A DNA stretch of 64,000 nt from Callaeas wilsoni (GCA_013398955.1 VWPU01011611.1:1-64000), one strand, 5' to 3'; positions 12,046 through 25,502 are shown, counted from the stretch's first letter. A program made the numbers and translations. The notes: generated by a model from the letters alone, not told the origin.

Positions 12046-13110
12046 CCACTCCTGGTCAATACCAATTTATCCTCCAAGCACTGCAGAGTGTAAGTAATGG
12101 AAATCTGGAAAAATCCAAAGTAAGTAATCCAATTTACATGTGTTAGGATGTGGATGTCCTGGCTGACACCTGACAGTAGTAGTAATTGTAGTTGAAATGG
12201 TTGATATCTTCAGATTTCAGGCAATGTAAGTATGTACTTGTTCTTGATCTCAATGTTGGTAGAGGTATGGTCAAAGATTCAACACACTCTCAATTTTAGA
12301 AAACAAAACGCTTGAAAAAGTCCCAAACACCAAAAGCATTCGGGCCATTACATGTACGTTTGCATTCTTCTATAAATAAGATTACCCAGCTCATTTGACA
12401 TGTGCATTTCTTGTACCAGGCATCAGCATGCATAAAAACCAACCAGCTAAGGATTTTTTTCCCCAAAGGAGATTTTCAGTGAATATTCATTAAAAATTTT
12501 CCCAGCTGCAGTTTTCAAAAGAAGAAAGAACTTACTGTTACTTAAAATGTTGAACTTAAAATGTTGAACCTTACTGAGGTCGTCAGTAAGCCCAGGAACA
12601 TTTTCCTGTGTTTGTAGTTTTATTGACTGATACTTTCCCAGTGCTGTATCTGCAACAATTAGCAGTGTATGAGTTAGTATTTATGGTTCATACTGCTGTG
12701 TCCAACAACACACAGGACTTACTTCTCTGTGCCAAAAACAGAATCATAGAGGAGTTTAATTTCAGTGGAGCAGACTGGATGGCAACATTGGGCTGTGAGA
12801 TGTTGCCAGTCAAAGAAAATTCCTCCATTGTTTTTGTGAGGCTGCATCAAAATTATGAGTGGGATAAAAGTTATCATTTGTTATTATACACCTGCAGGTT
12901 CAGTTTCTGAGCTTCCTCTCTGATTTGGTTCTCCAGTGGAAAGTGCTCCTCATTTCCTATACCCATCTTTTCTCTAAAGCAGAAGAATCCAGCAACGCTT
13001 ATATTGGTGTAAGTTGGAAATTACACATTGGAGTTGAATGCCAAAAATATTTTGACTTGTTCATGAACTGCTTTCATCCTGAACCAGAAGGGGAAATGCT
13101 GTTGACTTAC

Positions 13111-13233
13111 ATGTAAAGAAAATGGCAAAAGCTCAAGTTTCCTGGTTGTAGCATTGACAAGATTATTGCAGATGAATTCTGTTTTGTTGGCATCCAAGAG
13201 TTCACTCATTGTAGCCGTTACTGCCACAGATGC
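13111..13233 (-). pseudogene. ADGRG7: ADGRG7 GAIN-domain exon (frame intact)
   Basis: This 123-nt exon has acceptor CTTGTCTCAG and donor TTACAT/GTAAGT and encodes 41 residues beginning ASVAVTATMSELLDANKTEF, matching the VSQLLDASEDAF region of the human protein. Phase 0 at both ends agrees with the exon before it. No stop is present. Confidence 0.8.
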
Positions 13234-13738
13234 CTGAGACAAGCAGAAAAAAAAGGCAATATTCATATGCAATTAAATAAATCATCCATGTACTACACAC
13301 TGAATGGGCAAAGTAAGAACACTTAACAAGCATTGCTTGAAAGTACACAACAGAGTAGAAAAGTAGAGGAAGCCATTCAAGAGGGTACAAGCTTTATGCC
13401 AATGGGTTCATAACACCACGCTTTTATTAATTTAGTTAGTAAGGATTAAATTATTAACTTAAACATTAAATGATGCTCATATTAAAATTTCAGATATACA
13501 TCCAAACAGCTGATAAATTTACACTCAGGTCGAGAACAGACCCAACAGTGATTCCACAAGTACGTGCTCGAGGGTGCTTAAATTACTCTGCTAAATGACA
13601 AAATTAATGCATTTTTTTGTAGTGTTATATACAGTTAAGAGAAAGAACAGTGTCTTTTCTGCTGGTGGAGGGGGAGGCAGAATTGATATCCCAAATATTA
13701 AGCCCCAGAAGTCTTATTTTAGTCCTAATAAGACCCAC

Positions 13739-13894
13739 CTGAAGGTCTTCTGAAACATTTGGCTTTTTCAAAATTTGCCCTGCGATGTTTGCAGTAGCAG
13801 TGATGTTCTGTCTGGTCAGTTGGTCTGGCTTGGAGCTGAGGATTTGAGTGTTACTTGCGATAACTGAAACCTTCCTGGAGCCCACAGTTTCAAC
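13739..13894 (-). pseudogene. ADGRG7: ADGRG7 GAIN-domain exon (frame intact)
   Basis: This 156-nt exon between TTTCCTCACAG and CTTCAG/GTGGGT encodes 52 residues with no stop: VETVGSRKVSVIASNTQIL, then LTRQNITATANIAGQIL. The stretch aligns with the human ADGRG7 segment containing VQILTS and ENITSATRVVGQI. The exon itself carries no lesion. Confidence 0.82.
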
Positions 13895-14099
13895 CTGTGA
13901 GGAAAATGTCATTCAACAGAAACAAAATGAGAAAAGGAAGAAGAGTCACCACTTCATAACATTCCCACACAAAATAAAAATACACAAGTAATAAAATAAA
14001 AATAAAAATATACAAGTGATTTGCCATCTAAAATGTTTATGTTATAATGTCAAGTATGTGGTGCTTGCAAATTCTCCCTAGAGATTGTTTTCATGAGTT

Positions 14100-14402
14100 C
14101 ATGCAGTATCTTGGGTTGAAGGGTGCCCTGGAGGTCCCCTAGCCCAGCAGGGGCTGAAGTCAGGCTGCTCAGGGGCTCACTTTGAATATCCACAACCTCC
14201 CTCAGAAAACTGCTCATGTCTGAACAGCGTTAAGGGGAAAAATATTCTCTTATCTGACTGGAATTTCCCATATTGCCACTTGACTTTGTGCACACTCATC
14301 CTAAAACTGCACACCCTGAAGAACAGCCTGGCCCCATTGCTCTCCACACCTTGCCATGAAGTAGCAGCAGGACCTCTCCTTTGTCTTGAGGTCACTGAGT
14401 TC
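14100..14402 (-). mobile_element. Old, diverged CR1 fragment
   Basis: Degraded matches to the CR1 3' region are visible in order: 'CTGGAGGTCCCCTAGCCCA', a stretch like the 'TTTGTGCCCAT...CCT' segment (14285 on) and 'GAAGAACAGCCTGGCCCCAT'. The divergence is greater than in the other copies. Confidence 0.55.
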
Positions 14403-14751
14403 TGAGTCTATAAACTTGTGTACGCCTTTCATTGTTCCTTAAATAACCAGAACAGGATTTTTGTAAGGCCATCAGAGGAACTTGAGAAATGTCCTCTGGA
14501 ATAATCATGCCTCTCAACACAGTGCTTATAACCTACACTGAGGACATTATCCTCACTTCAGTACGTTATACAGAGTGTCAGCTTGGAATAAATGTTATAA
14601 AAATAAATAAAAATTCTGCTGCTGGAGGTACTAATAAGAATTGCTATAAGCACTGGTTGGATCCTGTTTGAGTTAGTTAGCACTGAATGAATAGAGAGTA
14701 AATGTCTGTAGCATCTTAAGAGTCTAAACACAAAAAAATAGTTGAGGCATC

Positions 14752-14788
14752 TAGCTATACCTTCATATATCATATGAAGGTATAGCTA
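14752..14788. repeat. Perfect inverted repeat, 17-bp arms and 3-nt loop
   Basis: TAGCTATACCTTCATAT at 14752-14768 is the exact reverse complement of 14772-14788, separated by ATC. No flanking transposon body or target duplication is apparent. Confidence 0.9.
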
Positions 14789-17700
14789 CTTAACAATAAG
14801 AGACAGAAAATCTGACAGTCATTGGGTCAAGTCATCCATTTCTTAATCCTGTCAATGAACAACTCTACTGAATCTCTTCAATAACGGAATTTTTCTCAAA
14901 TTATTTTATGTTGGGAAGCTACCAAAATCAAGATTAGCTCTATCATGCAGCTTTGAAGCATTGATAAAGCTTGGAATGGTAGGTAAGAAAAGTGAATGTG
15001 TTGCATAGGGAGGAAGGAAATTTGCATTTATAATTACTGGAGATTATATTATTTTACTTGAAAACATCTGCATATGCATGATGGACTAACAGTACATCAT
15101 GAACGCCTGTGTTCACTGTTCTTGCTTCTGAATTTTAGCATGACCTTGGATTCAAAGTAAGTATTTCTGTTCGAAAGTAATCAAATCGTTTTAAACCTGG
15201 GCTCTGGAACACTAGCATGAACACCTCCTCCTCCCATTCCCCAGCTCCCCAAGTGGCCCTCAGCTCACTAGATGGCAGCCCGACATCACAGCTCCCAACG
15301 AAACCCCACATTACTGATGGCAGCAGAAAAACCGTATGTCACACCTTACTGGCACTAGAAATAGCCAGTGCTAATATTATATATTACTTTGAACCATTTA
15401 TTGAAAGTTATGTACTGGAAAAATGTAATATTGAGCTCAAGGGTTTCTCAGGAAAGGATCCAAGCAAGTGAAGCATTGGGTTGAAGATACAGTAGTCAAG
15501 CAAAAATGCACGAGGAAAGGGATTTTTCTTATTTAAAGGGATTGTACCCGGTGTATTTTCTTCTTTTTTTCTTTTTTTTTTTCAATTGGGACTAGTGATA
15601 AGGAAATGAAACACAGAAGCAGCAGAAGGGAAGCAGTCACTGTAATGTGCTTAGTCACATTCAGCTCTCCATGTTTTGCAAATACAGCAGAGCTTAGCCT
15701 TGGAGCTAGACTTAAAGGGTTATGGATTTTATGGATTGTATGGCATTCATACAAGAGAGTTGAATCTGGATTTTTGATGGACAGAAATGTTGATGGAATG
15801 GGAAGGCTTCACTCTTAACCCTTCTGAACATGTTGGTGTCAGTATCACCCTCATGCCAGTCTGCTCCAAATCCCTTGCACGTTCTCACTGATTTGGTACC
15901 CTGGGTCAGCATCGCCTCTGCTCAGAGGCATTTGCTGTGAACTGGGAACCTGACTGAGGAATTTGCAAGCCAGTTAAGAAATATGAAGTGGGATGCTGTG
16001 TTCAGGCAAACCCAAGCAAAATAAAATGATCATTGGAAATTCAGGCTGTCTGCAAAGCAGACACATGCCAAGAATGCCAGCGGAAAAGGCTTTGGTCATT
16101 TATTTTGCTTTCTGCAGAGTTTTGAGGAACATAAGATATATTTCCTGCCACAATTTTCTATTCCCACTCCCCTTTTTTTTTCCTCCAGGACGATGCAGAA
16201 TCTCAGAAATTGTTTAAATAGTAACTTAAGATTACCTAAGGAGTCCAGATTTTCATTACAATTCAGAATTTGGAGAGGCTTTAAAGTAGGAATTTTCCTT
16301 TCTCTGGGGCACATACAGATTTCTATTGAAGCATTACCTGTAATTTTGTAAAAGCAGAAAGATATGTATTTAGTATAGATGCTCTCATGCATTCACATGA
16401 CCTTACTGGGAGTTAAAACGCTTCTGTGGGTGTGACACCCTATCCAGTGTTATTTTCTGTTTGCTTGTAAAATTTTGTCTTTCAGTGTTACAAGCGACCA
16501 TCAATTATTTAACTATTTATTGTTCTTTTTAGAATATGTGGTTTACATTTATGTACACAGTCCTGTCAGAGTGGTTGACATTCTTTATGTCGAAGTCAGA
16601 CAGGCTTTAGTTGTGTTAGAGCTGCAGAAACACATCCCTCAATTGGGAGGCACTGGCATCAGCTCTGAGCTGTCAGAAAGACTTTTTGCCATGTCCTGAA
16701 AAACACAGTTTATATGTAATGAAAGAAATGCAAAGGACATGTGGAGCAGCCCTGCAACACTTACCCCTCTACAAGGTCTCTGAAAGCTGAGACAGTTCAT
16801 GGAACCACAGTTGATGGAAAGCATCCTGAATTCTAATGCTAAACAATAGGATATAAACAGATCGTTTTTCTATTAAATGGCTGTTCAGGACCCTGACTCT
16901 CCTCCCAGCCCTAGACAGGCACGGATCCATCTCAGCAGGTGTACCTGAAGTTCTCTGCATTTGGGGTAGAAAGCTCTGCAGAAAAGTTTGTGCTCCTGCT
17001 GCCTGAGCTACGGAGTTCTGGCTTCAAACACAGACCTCTCATCTGGTCTAATATTCCAACATCTTTCACAAACCTTACCTTTACTTTTGGTAAATGGGAG
17101 CAAAACAAAATAAACACATACCATTCACAGTATCAGGTGCACATTTCTCTTTGGAGTGGCCATATTTACCAACTACAGTCCATTCAAAAGTAAGGTTTTT
17201 ATATTGCTTTCAGAAATGCTCACTGTCTCAGTACTGTAGACACAAAAATTAACTGCACAGAAAGAAAAAATAATATATTTCCAGATGAAATATTTATAGC
17301 ATAAGGATCAGTTTTCAGAAATGAAATAGTACTGATGCAATAGAAGCTCATTGAATCTTTTGCCCTAAATGAAATAAAAGCAGTTAGGTAAATCTTGTCT
17401 AAATCCAAGCTTATAAGCTCCCACAAGTGATATTTTTGAAGTCAGTGAAGTCTTAAACGCCCATACTTTTTGCCATCTTGTCTATTTTCACTACTTTAGT
17501 CCTAGAAAATTTGTAAAATATTATAAAGCCTCATCTTTGGTGTCTTAATACCCAGGCAGAAATCAGATTTGGCAACCTATATGTCACAGAATACAGCAGG
17601 GAGCAAAAATGCACACCTTTGAACAATTAACGGGGACTAAACCATGATGGGTTGGATGTGGCTTCTGGTGCAGGCAGTTTCTGCCCTGCTGTCTGCTGGA

Positions 17701-18284
17701 CTAGGACAGGACAACCACCCCAGATCCCACAGCTGGTACTCGCTACATCTAAAGGCAGCGTGAAGAGCTCGGTGAACCCTGGCCTGGCCCAATAGAGCAG
17801 CCTATTACATTCTCATGCATCATACTGCTATAACTTAACACAAATTTACCTCACAAAGCTGCAAACACTTGGAAAAAATATTGCAGCACAAAGTCAGAAA
17901 AGTTTTGCTTCACCCTATGACTTGCAACATCCTGTTTTTGCTAACTTTTGCTAATTCAGACCGCATTTCAGCTGACTATGTCCCATTAGCAGGACTGACT
18001 CAAAGCATATTTATGGGCAGGGTCCTGAGGGGGCTTAGAAAACCTGGAGTGTTCTCTGTGTTCTGGCACAGGCTTCCTTGTCAAGTTACGTAACTTTCTG
18101 TGGACCTTGTTTTCTACAGGGTCTCAGTTTCCCATTGTACAATGACAATTTCCTTCTACACAAATGATTATGAAGAAATAAGGATGCATGATGCTGCAAA
18201 GATGAGGTCTGCCTTACAGCACCATACCTGAGCCTTGCTTGCCAGAAGGTGGTTATCAAGACAAGTTGTCTCAAAAATCTGGCG

Positions 18285-19680
18285 GAAGGAACCTCTGGAA
18301 GGCATCTAGGCCAAACAGAGGCTCCACATCCTCACTAGGAGACATGCTGCAGTGACACACCACCTTTCTAAATCCAAACATTTCATGCTCAATCTCAGCA
18401 TCTTAAACTGCAGCTTATGACTGCTGTGTCTTGCTTTACCTTCTGGTGTCACTCAGAAGGTTTGGGTTCGATGGTCTTTGCAACTCCCTGTCAGCTGGAG
18501 GTGGCTGTTAGCCCTGCCCTCAGCCTCCTCTTCAGCACAGTGAACAAGTTCAGTTCCCTTCCATGCTTCCTGCAGGCCACCTGCCCAAAGACCCTCACTG
18601 ACCTCACTGCATCCTGCCGAATCCTCTCCAGCTTCCCTAAGTCTGGTTAACCTGGCTTGCATGTGGCAAAACTAAGCTTGTATTTCCCAGTGGTGCCTCA
18701 CCAGTGCCAGGGTAAAAGTGTCCATCAACCTGTCTCCCTCCACATAACACAGCTGCTCTTCCACCTTGTTTGCAGAGAACCACACGCTGTTGGCTCATTT
18801 TGAACTTGGCATCCACTGTCATTCCCAGGTAGTTTCCAGCAGGCCTGCTCCTCAGCCAGCAAGTTCCTGCTCTGTACTGATGTCCCTGGCATGGGGATCG
18901 GCACTTATTCCTGTTGGACACTGTGAGGTTTCTGTTGGCATGATCTTCAGGTTTCTCAAGTTCTTCTGCACCTAAGCTCTGCCTGTTGTTGTTAGCAATG
19001 CCTCTGCTCAACTCCAGGTTCCGTATTGTGGGCATACTCGCTGAGAGGACGTGCTGTGTCACGGTGCAGGTCTTTGATGAAGACACTGAACCATTCTGCC
19101 CTATTATTGACCAGCAAGTTGCTTGACTTTTACAATATCCTGATCAAGTCACTGATCACTACCCCTTGAGCCTGGCTGTTGAGGTAATTTTCAACCCAGC
19201 GAGTTGTTCATTCGCCCAACTCATGTGTCTGCACCTACCAAACAAGAATGCTGAGGGACAGGGTATCAAAGGCGTCTCTAAAATCAAAGTGTATTACATC
19301 TTGTTACTCTTCTGTTGTCTGCATAGACAGTTACTCAGCCGGATTGGTCCTACATGTAAATCCATGCTGTTCCTGATTATCTTCTTGTCTCTCATATGCA
19401 TGGAAATAGACTCCAAGGGGATATGTTCCAAAATGCTTCTAGCACCTGAGGTAAGCCTGACTAGCTTATGATTCCCTCAGATCACCTTCTTGCCTTTCTT
19501 AAGGGTGAGCATAATATGGATCTTTTCCCAGTTCTCTGTGGCCTCTCTTCATCACCATAGGTGACAGGAGTCCCACAGGGGCATCAGCCAGGTCTTTCAG
19601 CTGTCTTGAATGAATCCTCTCTAGACCCATGGATTTGAATACCTTTGCGATGATCCTGCCTTCCCTCTAGGCGATGAAAG
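18285..19680 (-). mobile_element. Long CR1 remnant with reverse transcriptase region
   Basis: Starting with 'GGAAGGAACCTCTGGAAGG' (3' end) and running through the characteristic body, the plus strand is antisense to CR1 ORF2. Around 19180-19520 it contains 'TTTTCAACCCAGCGAGTTG', 'GTATCAAAGGCGTCTCTAAA' and 'AAATCCATGCTGTTCCTGA'. Translating the minus strand near 19270 gives DFRDAFDTLS, the CR1-type reverse transcriptase core (DFxKAFDTVS in intact copies). Many indels and stops are present, so it is dead. Confidence 0.85.
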
Positions 19681-19933
19681 CCAAGAATAGGTTGCTATGA
19701 ATATATATGCATTCATACATGAATAGGTACTCATACATCAGTACCTAGTCAAGCTTTTTTTTCTTTCTAGTTTTTCAAGCCTTTAGCTGAAAATGGTTTG
19801 GGCTGGTTTATATGCTTATACTACTTGGTTTCAGGCTTAAAAAAGAGAGTCCATCTGAAACAAAATTTTCCCACTGATGCAAATCTCCAATTATTCCAAA
19901 TATTTTAACTTAATTAGGATCGCTCCAGATTAA

Positions 19934-19955
19934 AACAAAACAAAACAAAACAAGA
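19934..19955. repeat. (AAAAC)n microsatellite
   Basis: Four AAAAC units followed by an imperfect one, in an intron of the ADGRG7 remnant just beyond the long CR1 remnant. Confidence 0.85.
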
Positions 19956-21551
19956 CCCAAACAGAACAAACCACAAGTAAGAAGAAAACCAAGCCCTTTG
20001 TCATGATTTGTGAAAGGAAATAACCATGACATAATGTAGAAAAGCAACGAATTATGAGCCAAGTGGAATTTTTTCATCATTGTTGGAACAAAAGTAATTG
20101 GGTTACAAAAGTTGTCTACGCTGTATGCCATGCTCCCTTTTCCTGGCAATAAACCAGACCACCTCCTCCAAAACTCCCCCAAACCTGACTGCCCTTTCTT
20201 CCAGCCTCCTCAACACCTTTAGTACTATGATCCCATGTTCTTTATGCTCCGTCGTGTCTCAGCCCCTCTCACCTCTTAGATCCACCTTTATACTCTCAGT
20301 ACATAAAATACACATCTCCGTTTTGTTAGCTGGTGAAGAGGATACAAATGTCATGGGTAGTTTATGCATCTTAGTGGCTAGACTGGATTGACTGGCCATG
20401 CGGCCTCTACCTCCTCACTGATGGCATAAGTTTCCTTTCCTTTTCCTCTCTGATATAATTATAGGGTTGGTCTTCTGTACCCAACTACTGATATGTGCAA
20501 AACTCATAAGATTTTGAGACCTTTAAGATGTGTAACCAACTAGTAAATTTAGTTGAGACTGGTCAGCAAGTTAAAGAAGGTGCCAAGAAAGTGGAACAGA
20601 CAGATGGACAGTATAAACATTCTGCTGGAAAACAGAGTACAATTCAGGGTTTGTAATTTCAATAATATTTGTTATGATTTCAAGTTAATTATGTCTGTCC
20701 AAACATTCTTACCTCACGTATTTTAACAACTATCGCTATTAAAATCCATTCTTTAAGGCAATTCACAGCAAATCAAATGCAGAACACTAGAGCAGTGAAC
20801 AAAGGAAATTACAGAATAATCATAATGCTTTGTTTCCAGTGCTGAAATCCCAGCCATGATTATAAGCCAACTTCTCTGAAACATTTTGCCCAAATGTTCC
20901 AATCAGTCATAAACTCACTCAATCTATCATTGTCTGTTGGATGTGCTACCCATCCTGTCATAAGGGAAATAACATGGAAGACCTGAACTTTCCATCTACC
21001 TAGCAGTCCTCACCAAGCATATTTTCCTGGATACACTGCAGGTATTTTGACATCCTTCTGACCAAACGTGTCACATCATTTGACAAAAGCACAGCTGACA
21101 CGTGACAGTGAATCTGTGTGTCACACTGGCCACATTGTGGGTTGTTGGCCTGGGAAAAAATGAGCTAGGGATTTTACCAGCTCTGGAGATCCTGCAGCTC
21201 GCTGAGCTGGCACCTCCCAGCACAGGGCAGTGCAGAGATGCCATGTTGTGGCAGAGGAGACTGAAATGGGCATCAACCAGGACAGTGCTATTCTAGGTGT
21301 AGGAAATTTGACTCATCCAAGACCAGTGCCAGTGGCAGCAGGAGCTGAAGGCAGGCATTGTCCTGCAGGGTGCTGAGGTGGATGGTGTCCTCAAACACAG
21401 GGCAGATCCAGACATGGCAACACTGGTCACTGAGGTCTGAATCAGATTTTCAGGTCACTGTGATCTTCAAACAGGGCAATTCAAACAATGGCCAAATGGG
21501 CTAGAAACAAGCCACAGATTGTTGAAACCTGTAATGTCTTCCCCAGATGTA

Positions 21552-21829
21552 TTATTCCTTTGAGGGGGTGAAAAATACAGCCTCACCAAGCAAGAAGAGG
21601 CACGGCATTGCTTGCGGGTCTGACTGTGGTGAGCAGGTCTCGGCAGCAGGAAAGGTCTGGGATCTCCTAAAGTGAAGGCGTTCCCAGAAGTGATGCCAGC
21701 TGCCCATGCTGTGTGGCTTGCACTGACTTCTATGACACAGAGATCCCACCTCGGGGCACACGCAGGCTCCATCCTGACAGCTGCCACTGTTGAGACAGAA
21801 GCACGGAGGTTCCATGGGTTCTGTAGTGC
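21552..21829 (-). pseudogene. ADGRG7: ADGRG7 EGF-like exon remnant
   Basis: After the acceptor TTTGCACAG the sequence completes the codon split in exon 1 and reads GTTEPMEPPCFCLNSGSC, then QDGACVCPE, an EGF-like cysteine pattern as in the ADGRG7 N-terminus. Further on it has ETC...PQAMPCLFLLGEAVF, resembling the segment that follows the EGF-like part, and meets a TAA near 21552. Whether that stop is a lesion or lies beyond the true exon end is not clear. Confidence 0.65.
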
Positions 21830-23422
21830 CTGTGCAAATAAAGAATCAAGATACGTCTATATATGTCTTCATTAATGGGTATGTAAAACAATGTGTCTAT
21901 TTAATTTGATGAAAAAAAGAAAGAAACATGATATTTTTGAAGCCTCAGCTAAAAAATATATATGACTCATAATCTCATCCATATACTCAGTCACTTGCCC
22001 CTAAAACAAATGGCATTAATGTGGGGTCAAAACTTCCAAACATGAATTTGTGTGCCCAAAACAATGCAGGTGGGAACAGTTTTGTGCTGAATGAGCTGGA
22101 GTGTGGCCCTCCAGGCTACCTAAACCTCAAGCTGTTATGCCCATGAAAAACCCAAATTACTTCTGCAGGAATTCATGGGACCAAGAAGGCAAAACAATGC
22201 CACAGATTCCCATTGCTGAAGGGCCCAGAACAGTAACAAGGACATGGATGGTCACACATCCAAGAATCAGATAAAGGTGCTATGATTTAAGACAGGCATT
22301 ATTGGATAAAACAGAAAAAAACCCATGCCCAACCTCAGCCATAGCCTCTATACCCACTTCAGGACAGGAGACAATTTTTATTGTCTTTTGGCAGAAATAA
22401 ATAGTAGGTTTTCTTCAAAGTAGTCATTGAACTGGCTGCCACAGCTTCAGGAAACAAAAAGGCACAGTCTAAGCAATAGCAGGGAAATTGCAGATCTTAG
22501 AAATATATTATGGTATTTCCTGTGGAGGGCAATATCTGAAAATATCAAGACTGGCTAATCTTGAATGGCTAAGGGGTATTCTGCTGCAGAAAATGCAATA
22601 GGGAAGGGGCTGGTGGACCTCAGTCTTACAAAGATGGATCCAAGAGCTGGGGAATCTCCACAGACCAAGGTTTCCGCACAGTCAGTCTCACCAGGCCTCT
22701 AAGTGAAGGATGGAGCTGGAATCCTTTCCAATAAGGTTCACAATGGAAATTGCACACTTATGCACTGGGTGTATGGTTTCAGATAATGCAGAAAATTGGA
22801 TTTGGTGGCTGCCATTTGATCTGACATTTTAATGCTTGTGTTTTAAGACACTGACAAACAGAGTAAAGCCAGAATATTCAAAAGTAAACAGCACTGCCAG
22901 GAGCACATGTCATTTTATATTTCTAATGAACTCACTGAACTAAAGAGATTGCTTAACTTCTTACTCCTTAATGGGATTCATATAACTGGAAGATTACTGC
23001 AAACTATAAGGGCTATGCCACGTGGCAGGGGTAATTCTGTTCTTGGCACTCTTTGCTCAGCTTTTGCTCATGTTATTGCTATTTAGCAGTTGTGTTTCAG
23101 GCTGTCTCAGCTCCACTGCAGCCAGATGTCTCTGATGATAGTGGAATAACATCTAAGTGTAGCTAGGTAGTGTCTGTCCTAGCCATCAGCTTGTCAAAAC
23201 ACATCGTCTCTCCACTGGAAATCTTACAGGAAGGAAAGGAAATCTCCTCCAGCAATTGAGATTTGTGTGGCCCAGCTAAGCAGCTGTGGAGAACATCTGG
23301 ATCTGTGGGAGCTGGGTGTCTGATCACGCAGCTGTTGCTCCACTGCCCAGCAGTACTGTCTCACCAGCCAGGCACTCAGTGTGGCCCATGGAGCCAGGCA
23401 GCAGAGGAGTGACCCTGGGGCT

Positions 23423-23642
23423 CAGCCATCTGCTTTGGGCTGGGAGCCTGGGAACCCAAAGGACACTGGGGAACCTGCAGCCATCTGCTTTGGGCTGGGA
23501 GCCTGGGAACCCAAAGGACACTGGGGAACCTGCAGCCATCTGCTTTGGGCTGGGAGCCTGGGAACCCAAAGGACACTGGGGAACCTGCAGCCATCTGCTT
23601 TGGGCTGGGAGCCTGGGAACCCAAAGGACACTGGGGAACCTG
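23423..23642. repeat. Minisatellite, four exact 55-bp units
   Basis: The unit starts CAGCCATCTGCTTTGGGCTG and ends CACTGGGGAACCTG. Copies begin at 23423, 23478, 23533 and 23588 and show no difference by eye, with a truncated fifth start at 23643 (CAGCA). The array is GC-rich and lies in intron 1 of the ADGRG7 remnant. It creates long stop-free frames on both strands. Confidence 0.97.
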
Positions 23643-25502
23643 CAGCACAGCTCCGAGCCTCCACCTTGCTTGGTGAGCACAAACCCGAAGCAGCGAGGCC
23701 AGGCAGACTGCTGGGACACCTGGCACCAAGGATCCCAAAACCAGGGAGGGTGCAGGGCTCCCCTGCCAGTGCCTGGGCCCTGGGCTGCCATGAGAGGAGC
23801 AGTGTCTGGGACAGGCTGGGGTGGGAACAGTGCTGGAGCTGCTTCTGCAACCGGCTGGGACAATGTTGGTCACGGGCTGCAGAGGAGTGCAAGGAAGAGA
23901 AAGGTGAAAAGGAAGACTGGGCTGACACTCCTTTGGAAGAAACAAAGCAGAAAAGCAGGCAGCTGTGGGGTAAAAAGTTCAGCATTTACCCCTGGAGGTG
24001 CAGACTGAGCTGCCGTGAAGCCCATGCAGCAAAGGGGAGGTGACAGCAAAGGGCATCAGCCTTCCCTTTGCATTCCCTGAAAGAGTTCCTCTGTAACAAC
24101 GTGATGCTCCCGGGAGCTGTTGATGCCAGGCAAACCTGGGCCTCTATTTAGTGCTTCCTGGTAACTTTACTTAGCCTACTGTTCAAGGTCTCATGAAGCT
24201 TTTTTTTTTTCCAGAGGGAAATCTGTCTTTCACGAATGCAAATTCCTGAGCTGACCATGCAGTCACACCTACTACACATGCAGTAACTCACCAGGCTCCA
24301 GTAACTGTGGCACAGGCTTAAAATCATGGGTTTCAAATCTTCTGGTTTTATTTTAAGATTCAGAAAACATCTTCTTTGTCTTTTAAGTTTTACAGACATT
24401 AATCGTGTCAAGAATCCCACTGATTTTTGACTGTATATATTTCTAAACTAAAACTATTCTATTCTTACATAGTACCGGGTCACCATGAACTGTTGAGGTT
24501 GTTTTAATCAAGCATCATGGGAACTGTTGATGCTAATGCTTGTGGTTGAAGTCTGAATAAAGAAGAAACTCTACCACTATGCACAACAAGCAATGCACCA
24601 GATGGGCATGGAGGTATTTTCCATCTCTGAAGTAGCTGCAGTTTAAATGTCTTTCTTAGCTCTGAGCGTATACTGATATTAGCAAAGGTAGATCGTTACT
24701 GATATATCCTTTCTTGGGCTTGGGTATATTCAATCCCTACAAACACCTGATAAATCTCTTGAAGTAAATGTAACCTAATGAATCCTCATAAAAACTTTTC
24801 TTCAGGCTTCTTGGTCTTAAATCATGTCTGACTCTCTACTGGACAAGCAGCCAGGATTATTTGATTCTTTCAATGAATTTTGAATATAGGTCTGTGCATA
24901 GTTTTGTGTCACATCAATATGGAGAATATCTTGCTGAGAGGAAACACTGACCACCTTTCTGCTCCAAGTGTGTGCATGGAAACGTTTTACAAGAGTACAT
25001 TGACCTGACTTTCAAATATAGAAAATGCAAATCTCTGACATGCTCTCAATAAATACTTCTGCAATGCAAGTTGCAATGAAAACATGAACAGGTGCTATTT
25101 GCATGCAAACATACAAGCATCTGTACAGTAAATATTTCCTTTTTAAAATACAATTTACTAGACTAGCTAGAGGTTTATTTTTCTCTTTTGAAAAATAAAT
25201 CAGATTTCTACCAGAAGAGTGAGAAATTGTCAAGACATTTCTCAAAGTTATATCAAAGGAGTTATGAGTGGTGTACACATGTTACAACAAAAACAGTCCA
25301 GAGATTGCTTGTCATCCTATTCTGTTTTACAGCAGCATACAAAGTTTGGGGTACTTCTTTAAACACTATTGTAAGAAGAAAAATATTTCCGCCTGAGAAG
25401 TGTGCAACGTGGATGTAATAATGTTTGTCAGTAGTCACGCTTAATATTTAAGGAAAGGAAAAAGAACCCAAAGCATTCAAATGTGGTAAAATAATTTCTT
25501 AC

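Noticed and set aside
18637..19086. 149-codon minus-strand frame
   Set aside because: It lies wholly inside the long CR1 remnant and is in the body of a dead element.
23286..24043. Stop-free frames of 180-240 codons on both strands
   Set aside because: They come from the 55-bp repeat, which is stop-free in several frames. The same unit is read in different frames, and no protein family is recognisable.
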